A DNA stretch of 37,443 nucleotides. Origin: Vitrella brassicaformis. Lineage: Eukaryota > Sar > Vitrellaceae. Position numbers and translations under genes: made by a program. The notes under the pieces are model-generated. The model was not told the origin of the DNA. It made no database searches and saw only the letters and a program-made list of their open reading frames with translations. Positions 21,192 through 30,220 of the stretch are shown here, one piece after another. The stretch spans positions 1 through 37,443 of the forward strand of contig CDMY01000643.1 in assembly GCA_001179505.1 (NCBI GenBank). The letters are read 5' to 3'. Position 1 is the first letter of the stretch. Every line of letters starts with the position of its first letter.

Positions 21192-24100
21192 ATGGAGACC
21201 GACGCCCGTCCTGCCCGCCCGAAGCGCCAGACCGCCATTAAGGCCGCTGCATCTGCTGCGGCTGCTGTGCCGATGAAGCGCAAGGCCGTGGATGAGCCGA
21301 TGGCGTCGTGTGAGAGCAGCAACGACTCGTGCAGTGACTGGGAGAAGGTGTGCGGCATCAAGAAGAAGAGCAAGGCGCGCCGCGTGGGCAACAAGACCGT
21401 CAAGGGCAAGGGAGGGAAGGATGAGGTGGGCAAGAAGGGCGAGAAGCGGGCCAAGAAGACTAAGGCGCTGACACCTGACGTGGACATGGAGGTATGTGTG
21501 ACCACACACAAAGGGAGAGGTGTGGGAAGGAGCGAGATGGACTGCTGACTTGTGTGTTTGTGTGTTGTATCACCCACCCATGACGTCACCCATGTGTGTG
21601 TGCAGGATGCGTTTGAGGTCGGTCCCGTTGATGCGTTGAAGGCTCTGTCCAGGGTGGCTCAGAAGCTAAAGGCGCAACTCAACATGACCAACGAAGCCAA
21701 AGCAAGGGTACACACGTGGGTGCAGTCAAAAGCAAGAGAGTCAGGGAGGGATGAGAGAGCAGATGAGATGCCGATGAATGTGTCTTTGTGTGATGTGTTG
21801 ATTCATTGATTCGTTGTCCACTCACTCGTTCAGGCTGAGCAAGTGTTGGATGTCAAGATGGCCATTCCCGAACCCGACACACAGACCAAACAGAATCGCA
21901 TACAGGTGCGTGGGCAACGACACACACACACACAACCATCACACCACACAGATCCATGGATGTGCCATGCCTGCCTTTGTGGTATGTTGCAGGAGGTTGA
22001 GCGTCACTTCCGCGTGTGGAAGGCGATGGTGATGAAGGACACCAAGATGCAGGTGCGCAACGCTGACGAGACGGCGGCCGAGCAGATGGAAGCATGCAAC
22101 AAGAAACTCGACGCCATACAACACACAATGAACAATCTGGACAAAGAGGAGGTCAGTCCCACCACAGGCACACAAAGAGAGAGAGGCTGGGGAGGGAGAT
22201 GGTGTCCACACCATTCACTGTTCCCCATTTCCGCTGTGTGTGTGTGTGTGTGTGTGTGGCGTATGTCATCAGTTGCGCTCTGCTTTGGAGGAGTTGCCTG
22301 AGGCGCTGTGGATGACGACCGAGGAGGGCATGGGGCTCGGCGCATACCTCGGCTTCCACACCTTCATGACCTCGCTCGCCCCCGTCTGCACCCATTTCCA
22401 CACCCTCAGCCAACAGGCCCCCGCCCACCCCATACTCGACATCCACACCGACCCACCCGAACACATCGCTAACAAACTACCAGGTGACGTAGAGCAGACC
22501 ACACACACTTTCGTCTGTCCGTGTCATTCCGTCCTTGTTTCTGTGCTTTTCAGGTCGTTTGTCTGAGTGTCGTCACTTGGCTGTGTACCACCGCCCCACT
22601 CGCACCCTCGTCCGGCTGCTCGAGCAGTTCGCACCCCACATCGAGACGGTCAAGCTGCAGGGCCCCGCCCAGCAACCCAAGGACAGCAAGGGCAGGTCAC
22701 GCAAGGTCCGGCAGGCACGCAAGAACGACTACGAGGACATCAACCTTGAGTGGAACAGCAACACCCTCTCCTTCCCCGAGCTCCACACGGCGGCGGTCAA
22801 CAACGTGTGGGGCAACGTCACGAGCGGTCGCAGGTATCGGCTGCCGGCACTGCGACATCTGAGTGTGGTGGATCTCGACAACACGGGGTATGGGACGGTG
22901 AACGGATGGCTGCACAACGACGCGGCGCCTGGCCTGTCATCGCTCCACTTCAGCTACGATCCGGTGAGGGAAACAAAGGGCAGAGAATCGGGCTGCCTGC
23001 ATTCGCCATGCGATGTTTCATTTTTCCATGCAGAATGACCCCAACTGTGACCACATGGTGCGCCTCGACCAGATCAGAGACACCATCCGCTGCAAGTTTC
23101 GCAGGAAGACCGGTGACAGGACTGGTGGGTATTACACCAGAGACAGACACCACACACTGATGGGAACAAGGCATTCACACTGGCCTTGTCCGTTACGCCT
23201 TGTTCCCATCAGTCAAGAGTCTCACCAGCCTGACCGGCCGCATCGCCATCCCAGACCATCCCTACTCCTACACCTACAATAGCGAGGCTACCGGCCGATT
23301 CAAGGGCCTGTTCAACACCCGCTCCGCGAGCCGCCTGCACAAGGTCGAGCTCGCCCTGCCTGAGATCAAAGGACAAGACATCTTCCAGGTGGGCCTTTCA
23401 GCCAGACACTCGATGCATGGCACCACACACCAGGTGCAGTCGCCTCTGTCCCTTTGTGTTTTTGCGTTGTCGTTGCTCCAGGAGCTGCATTCGTTTCGCA
23501 CATCGTGTTTGGCCGACGGGGCGAGCGAGACCTACAACCACGCCCCCGCCCACGGCCCGCCCGAGGGACTGAGAGTGCGCCTGCCCTTCCAAGGCAGGAC
23601 CATCAATCTCACGGCCCTCATCGAGACTGTCAGGGTCTGCTGCCAGCAGGCCAAGCACGTCACCCTGCAGTCACACGGCAATCAGGGCAACTACGGCAAG
23701 GGCAACCCCCAGCTCGGCTCGGTCGTCTTCTCGTCTGTGCGTGTGCTCAATATCGAGTCGGGGTGGTCTGCCAATATGCCGGTGCTTCATCTGCCTGCCT
23801 ACATCCGTCAGAACAGCGGGTCGATGTTCCCGCATGTCGAGTCTGTCGTGTTGAAGGATGGGGGGCGTGATGTTGCATTCTATTGGCGTGGTGTGGGTGA
23901 TGTGCTGTCGGGTCTGACGTCGGCCGACCATGTGCAGTTTGATCTGTCTGCCCGTGCTGACCCCGATGCTACGCTGTGTCTCGTGCCTGCTGGCTGTGCG
24001 TTCTTGCCAGCTGCCGGCAGCGACCTCGCCGTGACCATCAAGGCCACCATTTCCCTTTATCCCATGTTCGGTGTGCAGCCAGGCCAAGTGCATCACTCAG

Positions 24101-24528
24101 TGCAGTGGCAGTTGTACGGTGGTGAGGGTGAGGCAGGCAGGCAGGTGATGGCCGGCCGTCTGGCTGCTCTCGAGGTCGACATGAGCATGCAGGCATGTCG
24201 ACCTCGAGAGCGTTTGAGTGAGAGTGAGGCCAAGGCCATGTTTCGCTCGTTGGCTGAGGCGGCCGCTGCGGCCTTTGCGAGTTTTCCTAAGTTGAAGGGC
24301 ATTGTGGTGTCGCCCTTTTCGCCCAGGCCCAAGTTCGGTCTGGTGGGTGTGTTTCGCGAGGCAGGCCAGAAGAGGTTCACTGTGTCGCATGGCGAGGGCA
24401 AGACCATCGTGCTGCGACCCAACACACACACCAACAAGAAGAACAAGAGGCAGACAGGCAGCAAGGCCACCAAGGACAGCAAGGACAGCAAGGGAGACAA
24501 GGCCACGAAAGAGGCTGCGGCTGCCTGA
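21192..24528 (+). CDS. Uncharacterised large paralogue B
   Basis: Nine exons (21192-21491, 21606-21707, 21834-21905, 21993-22151, 22273-22483, 22554-22963, 23034-23124, 23213-23388, 23482-24528) sum to 2568 bases, 855 residues, phases consistent. The start matches paralogue A in layout: a basic N-terminus (PMKRKAVDEP, then KKKSKARRVGNKTVKGKGGK), then DAFEVGPVDALKAL and a coiled-coil stretch to about residue 210, then LPEALWMTTEEGMGLGAYLG, YHRPTRTLVRLLEQF, LRHLSVVDLDN, VKSLTSLTGRIA, a long final exon with LQSHGNQGN, and a Lys-rich tail (TNKKNKRQTGSKATKDS). The 410-base exon 6 corresponds to two exons in paralogue A, so an intron was gained or lost. The Lys-rich ends could be nuclear localisation signals. 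Function unknown; a degenerate leucine-rich or F-box-associated fold is a guess. Two perfect inverted repeats lie in this gene (23156-23213 and 24166-24211). Confidence 0.85.
23156..23213. repeat. Perfect 17-bp inverted repeat covering a 3' splice site
   Basis: Left arm 23156-23172 (actgatgggaacaaggc) and right arm 23197-23213 (gccttgttcccatcagt) are exact reverse complements with a 24-base loop. The right arm contains the acceptor AG (23211-23212) of the intron 23125-23212 and the first base of the next exon. Confidence 0.95.
24166..24211. repeat. Perfect 18-bp inverted repeat inside a coding exon
   Basis: Left arm 24166-24183 (gctctcgaggtcgacatg) and right arm 24194-24211 (catgtcgacctcgagagc) are exact reverse complements with a 10-base loop. 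It lies in the last exon of paralogue B and encodes the AALEVDMSMQACRPRERL segment. Confidence 0.95.
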
Positions 24529-25140
24529 GTGAGCGTCGTGTCTCTCCCTGTGTTTCGGTGTGCGTGTGTGTGTTGGTGGAGCAGACTCAGCAGAGAGGGG
24601 CGGGCCGCTTCATGTGGGTGGAGATGGGTGCTGTTATCCTCACTGGATGATGGACGGTCCCATGTCATCTCAGAAACAGACGCCGTCTGCCCCCGTGTGC
24701 TGTGGTTGTCTGTGCGGTGCGTCTGTTGCATGCTATCGTATAGACAGCGACTGATCGCAAAGTCTGACCCTCAGATTGAAACAACTCGTCTGTCTTGTTC
24801 CACACGCATATAAGATGTCTGTCTCGACTTCCAAAAGCATCAGCAGTACGGACATGGAACCCCTTCAGATACATTCAGACAGACACACCACATCACGTCA
24901 TAGCTCTGCACACACGAAAAACCGAGGCCGCCTCGACGGCCTCCTCTACTCAAGCTCCGGGCAGCCAGCCACACAGACACGCAGACACCCAAATCGGAAA
25001 AGACACGCACACACGTGCAGTGCCGTGCTCTGCTGTGCTGTGCTGTGTGCCGCCTCACCAGTCATCAACCGATGACCACATTTGCCTAAAGCCAGCCCCC
25101 TCAGAGCACCCATCTTTGTCTGTCTGTCTGTCTGTCTGTG
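24529..25140. other. Intergenic / 3' UTR, no gene seen
   Basis: Follows the stop codon of paralogue B. It holds only short unconvincing ORFs and simple repeats (tgctgtgctgtgctgtg at about 25030, a CTGT run at about 25119-25138). Confidence 0.45.
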
Positions 25141-25505
25141 TTATCTCGGATGTGTCGAATCGGACGCCTCCTCACACATTATGTCGACCAGCTGGCGGAA
25201 CGTCTCGCGTGTCGCGAAGCTGTTGAAGCTGTCGAACTCTGCCAACTTGCTGTGTGTGTCCCAGCCCTGTCCGTAGCCGCCAAGATGAGAGAAGAGGGCA
25301 TGGACGCCCAGGGCGGCGAACTCGTCCTTGCCGCCGCGGAACTTGGCGGCGGGGGCGGTGCTCTGGTCCAGCTTCCAGATCTCCTTGAGGGATTCTTGAC
25401 ATTGATCTTCCTGCAGTACGCGTTGCAGCTGTTGCGCTTATCGCCCACCGCAGCCTTGATGAATGCGTATTTGTCCCTGACGACACCCTGCTTACCATGA
25501 CGGAC
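25141..25505 (-). pseudogene. Degenerate or partial minus-strand coding fragment
   Basis: The minus strand from about 25430 to the TAA at 25143-25141 encodes a good-quality stretch (KEIWKLDQSTAPAAKFRGGK ... FATRETFRQLVDIMCEEASD). Immediately upstream a second good-quality stretch (KQGVVRDKYAFIKAAVGDKR) is in a different frame. A 37-base GT-AG intron (gtgggc...tgcag) would join them in phase, but no start codon or upstream exon can be found and the flanks are repetitive. It may be a relic or the end of a small gene. No family recognised. Confidence 0.35.
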
Positions 25506-26424
25506 ACGAAACGGGCCAAGAGGGCAGACGGGAGCGCATTTCCACGGATTACTCCACGGATTGATGCGCGTGTGTGCTTATGCTTTTCTGTATGTTGATG
25601 GATTTGGCGCAGGCACATCGGCAGGCTGCATGTGTTGAAGACAGGGCCTTGTATGTGGCGTGCTGGCAGTGTCGTGTGCGTATTTTGCTGACTGTAGTAC
25701 ATGCGGATTTAGCTGTGAATGATTCGTGCTGCCTGTGCCTCTGCCTTCTCTGTCACGGATGGATTTCACTCGATCGCATGCACCTGTCTGTCTGTCTGTC
25801 TGTCTGCACACACACGTCCACGGATGAGTCCATCCCATTCGGCCGGGCGCACCACATGCAGCCGACTTGCGCACAGACCACCCCACTAACCACGACCAGC
25901 CTGCATGACAGAGAGGTCATCCAGGGAGCGACATTTACTCACTGCTTACACACGAGTATCCCTCTCCCCCTGTCCCTCGCCAATTAATCGATCTACCGCC
26001 GGCCGTCAGTACAGCCATCCATGCACCACACTGAAGACACAAATGACTATCGACGCAAATTACTATCGAGATCAACAGAATGGGCAGCTTCAAGGACTCG
26101 AGGCCTATACATACCACACACACGTACAGACAAGGACACATCTAACCGCGTACACGTGCAGACATAGGCACTGTGCTCGTAGAGCTCCACCAATCGGCCC
26201 TGGAAGATACGCAGGCGATTTCTCGGGCAGATGCGGCCGCGATGGGCTGGATAAGCAGCGAGCCAGGACGGTTCAAAGGCCAACTGTCCCTGTCCACATG
26301 TCAGAGCATAGTGGGGCCGGGCATCACGTCCACACGAGCATTCAGCGGCAGACAGGCGGGCTCCCCCGACACACTGACACGACTGCTGGGCTGGGATGGC
26401 GGTGGCTGGGATGGCAGTGGATGA
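25506..26424. other. Intergenic, no gene seen
   Basis: Short ORFs only. A direct repeat of ccacggatt occurs twice within about 20 bases near 25541-25561, and a CTGT run lies at about 25786-25805. A ggctgggatggc direct repeat lies at 26389-26419, just before the dispersed repeat. Confidence 0.4.
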
Positions 26425-26819
26425 GATGGCTAACGGTTTGAGCGAGGTGGATGGCATGGCAACGGCATGGCAATCCGTGGCGATGTGTATGTGTAGTCGG
26501 TAGAGAGAGGGCCGACCACCGCCATGGTGTGTGCGTGTCGATGGGTGGCAGGGAGGGGGTGGGTGTACTGCATGACGGTCGATTGTACAGTGGCTGGTTG
26601 AAGGACCGAGTGCATTTGTGAGACCAACAGACAGACAGACAGATGGAGACGCTAGTGTGTTGCTTGACCCACCCACAACCATTTGCTCAATCAAAGTCAG
26701 TGTCTCTCCAAACACAGGGCATTCCGACATCCATTGCATCCACACGGTTCCCACCCTCCCACCCACCCATCCATCCATCCACCCACATGGCTGTCAGGGG
26801 GAGAGAAAGGTCTGCAGGG
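26425..26819 (+). repeat. Dispersed repeat, copy 2
   Basis: Same orientation and nearly the same sequence as 17152-17541. The left junction is sharp (gatggctaacgg in both, with unrelated sequence before it). The right end fades after ctgcagg. It lies about 120 bp upstream of the D-lactate dehydrogenase start codon, so it may contribute to that promoter. Confidence 0.9.
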
Positions 26820-26936
26820 TTCCGAACCCTTCACCTTTGCGAGCCTCGTCAGTATGGGTTGCGGGATTGTGGATTAATGTGAGAGTGGATTAATTGTAGT
26901 GCCACCTTTTCCTTGGCTTATTGAGAGCTTCCGGTG

Positions 26937-29474
26937 ATGAGGCGGACGTTGCAGCAGGCGGCAAAGGCTCTGCCCGTCTTCACCAGGCACCAAACAGCAA
27001 TTCAAGCAGCTCCAGCTTCGTCGGCCCGGCCTCCCATCTGCGTCTATCCCTCTGCACCGCACAGCAATCAGCACCAGCCACATGGACTGGCCCACCTATT
27101 GGTCGTGGCTGCCGGCTCCCTCATCGCCTATGAGTTGGTCTCATCCAGGGGAAGACGGCGGCCTGGCCACGCGGAGAGCGTCGATGAGCCAGCTGCTGCT
27201 GCTCTGAAGGACTCGCCGGCACCGAGGGCCACGGATGCGCCATCGCTCTCACTCACAACTTCTGTCAAGGAGGGCGAGAGCGATAGCCCGCTGGTCGAGG
27301 GCGGCAAGTACGAGGTGCCTCGCCATGTGGATGACTTCCCTGAGGCGATGCAGAAGCTGTACAGTGAGTTGAGGGGTGTACTGGGTGACCGAGCCAGTGT
27401 GGATATGGACGAGCGGGAGCCGTATAGAAAAGACAATTGGACCTATCACAAGGGGGAGGTCCCCTATATCGTGGTCTATCCAGGTGAGAAAGAAGCGCCG
27501 GATGGCTGGGCGTGAGTGGGACTGGCATCACACTCTTCGTGTGTGGTTGTGTCAGAGAGCACCGAGGAGGTGAGTGCGATTCTATCCCGCTGCAACCGCC
27601 TGAGGATCCCTGTGGTGGCCTACGGCTGCGGCACATCCATAGAAGGCCACACCGTGCCCGTCATCCGTAAGCAGCCTCACACAAACGGTCGCACATGTGA
27701 CCATTCTCACCCCGTTCTTGTCTTGTTCGTTCGTCAGCTGGTGTGGTCATCAACATGATGAACATGAGCGAGATTGTGGCCGTGCACGAGGACGACTGTG
27801 ACGTCGTCGTGCAGGCGGGTGTACAGTGGATGGAACTCAACGAGCTACTCGCAGACACCGGCCTCTTCTTCCCGATCGACCCTGGTCCAGGAGCTAGCAT
27901 CGGTAAGGTCGGTCACCGACACACACAATTGCCTGCCCAAGACGCCCCGCGATCCCTCCCTTGGCTTCCTGTCTTGGTGGTTCCATCGATGTGATGCGCG
28001 TGCCATCCCATCCATGTGTGCAGGTGGGATGATCGGCACCCGATGCAGCGGCACCAACGCAGTTCGCTACGGGACGATGAAGGATTGGGTGCTGCAGCTT
28101 ACGGTGGTGTTGGCGGATGGGAGGGTCGTCAAGACGGGTACAAGGGCGAGGAAGGACAGTGCTGGGTACGACCTCACGAGGCTGTTTGTCGGCAGTGAGG
28201 GGACACTCGGTGAGCAGTCGAGAGCACAAAAGCATCCAATCATAGTTTTGCGCATCCCTGCCTGATCGACACGAGTGTACGTGTCTGTATGTGTGTACGC
28301 AGGCATCGTGACCGAGGCGACGCTGAAGCTCGCCGCTCGTCCAGCAGACGAGTGCGTGGCGGTGTGTGGCTTCCCAACTGTCAAGGATGCGTGCAAGTGT
28401 GTCAGCAGTCTCATCAAGGCAGGGATACCGGTGAGCATACCCACCCCATCCACCTCCACCTCCACCTCCACCTCGCACACCGAGCTGATGTGCTCGTGTG
28501 TCTCCTATTCAGGTGGCTTGTGTGGAGCTGCTGTCCGCGGACACCGCCAAGCTGCTCAACGATGACCAGGACTGCGGGCTGGAGGTCAAGCCGACCATCT
28601 TCTTCAAGTTCACCGGCACGTCCAACCAGGTACAAGAGTGCATCGAAACCACACAGAAGGTCAGCAGAAGAGGCAGATAACCAGACCGCAATCCCACGCG
28701 TCTCCCTTGTATGCGTGAGTGGATGCAGATGGCGAGTCGGTTCGGCGGGAGTCGGCTTGTGTTTCGCATGAAGGAGAATGGCGAGAGCGAGAAGCTGTGG
28801 GCGGCGAGGAAGGGCGTGTACTGGAGTTTGGGCAGCCAGAGGCCGGGGAAGGAGCTCTGGGGCACTGACGTGTGTGTCCCACTTGGCCGGCTTCCCGACG
28901 TGGTCGAAGAGACGCAGAAGGACTTTGCCGAGCTTGGCGTCGAGGCACCCTTGATCGGTGAGAGAAAGGCTGGTGACCCTGATCATTTAGATCGTATCGG
29001 TATGTGGTGACTTTAAATGTGCCTGCCTCATGCAGCTCATGCTGGCGATGGCAACTTCCACCTGCTGATCCCCCTGGACTTCTCCGACCCTGAGCAAATG
29101 AAGGTGAGGGCAGCACACAGCGACCAGCTCAGCCTCACGGGCATCACATCCACTTGTGTGTTGTTGTTGTGCCCCACCATCCGTCGGTTGATCAGCGTGC
29201 CCAGGAGGCCAACTCCCGAATGATCGCCAGGGCCATTGCTGCCGGCGGCACATGCACTGGCACGTCGCGACACGGACCACTGGACATCGAAAAAATCCGA
29301 TATGGGTGCCTCGGGCTTGTTGTATTTGTTGCAGGTGAGCATGGCGTCGGCATGGGCAAGAAGCAGTATTTGCTGCAGCATTATCCGCAGGAGACGCTGG
29401 AGGTGATGCGAAGCATCAAGAAGACACTCGACCCCAACAACATCCTCAACCCCGGCAAGATATTCCTCGACTGA
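26937..29474 (+). CDS. LDHD: Mitochondrial D-lactate dehydrogenase (cytochrome), FAD-linked
   Basis: Ten exons (26937-27483, 27556-27666, 27738-27902, 28024-28209, 28303-28430, 28513-28659, 28729-28957, 29036-29103, 29196-29259, 29335-29474) sum to 1785 bases, 594 residues. The N-terminus [19 protein letters not shown] is Arg-rich and free of acidic residues, like a mitochondrial presequence, and is followed by a hydrophobic helix ([18 protein letters not shown], about 50-67) that may anchor it in the inner membrane. The PCMH-type FAD domain (from about 183) shows [48 protein letters not shown] and [15 protein letters not shown]. The FAD-oxidase C domain shows [26 protein letters not shown] and [17 protein letters not shown], ending [15 protein letters not shown]. 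The enzyme oxidises D-lactate to pyruvate and passes electrons to cytochrome c or the quinone pool; D-2-hydroxyglutarate dehydrogenase is a related alternative, but the motifs fit D-LDH better. The ATG 26937 was chosen; the codon before it is GTG. Intron 9 uses a GC donor. Confidence 0.94.
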
Positions 29475-29749
29475 CATCAGAGAGAGAGAGGCATGCCATG
29501 CATGGACCTATACGCTGTGTTTTCCGAATGGGAGTAGCCAGGCCGTGAGTACAAGCGGCAAGCAGGCAGGGTCGTTTTTGCCGGCTGTTGTGTGTAGTTA
29601 GTTCCTCTGGTTGAGCTGACATTTTGATGCTTGTCTTGTGCGTGGACTCTGGTGCGTGAATCGCCACAGAAGCAATGGAAACAACCCCCTGGACTCGCCG
29701 ATCGACCTGACCTGGAAACGGACCAAATTTGGCCAAGTGAGGCGTAGAG
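29475..29749. promoter_or_regulatory. Short intergenic region between D-LDH and F-box-like gene
   Basis: 275 bp, tandem orientation. It must hold the D-LDH 3' end and the next promoter. Nothing distinctive was seen beyond an agag run at 29480-29488. Confidence 0.35.
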
Positions 29750-30188
29750 ATGCAGAAGAGTGAGAAGAGGGCTCGTGCAGACGCCCCTCCTGCTGCGGCT
29801 GCCGCTAGTGAAGGTGAGGAAGCACACGACGACACGCACAGGTCGGCCCCCCCTCTCGCCAATGGATGTTTGCCGCTCTCCAGGTGCTGGTGGGTCGGTG
29901 GGCGCATCTTCTTCGGCCAGCCAGCAGCCAACCATCGAATGGGTGAGCCACACAGAGGCCAAATTTGGTGACGGAGGGAGGGTGACTGCATGTGGGTTGT
30001 GTATCGTTCCTGCAGGAGGACAGGGAGGCTCTTGGTTGTCTGATCTCCCAGCTGCAGAGCATCAAGCAGCTTGAAGCTCAAGTAGCAGATGTCTTGTTGG
30101 ACGTGCGGCCCAACCTGACTTCACAGATTGCTGATTCGGTATGTTTGAGGGCAACTGGACGCAGCGCACAGATCTCTCCTGATCTCTG

Positions 30189-30220
<32 letters not shown>

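Noticed and set aside
25100-25140. CRISPR-like or telomere-like short repeats (CTGT runs here and elsewhere)
   Set aside because: They are plain tetranucleotide microsatellites without spacers.
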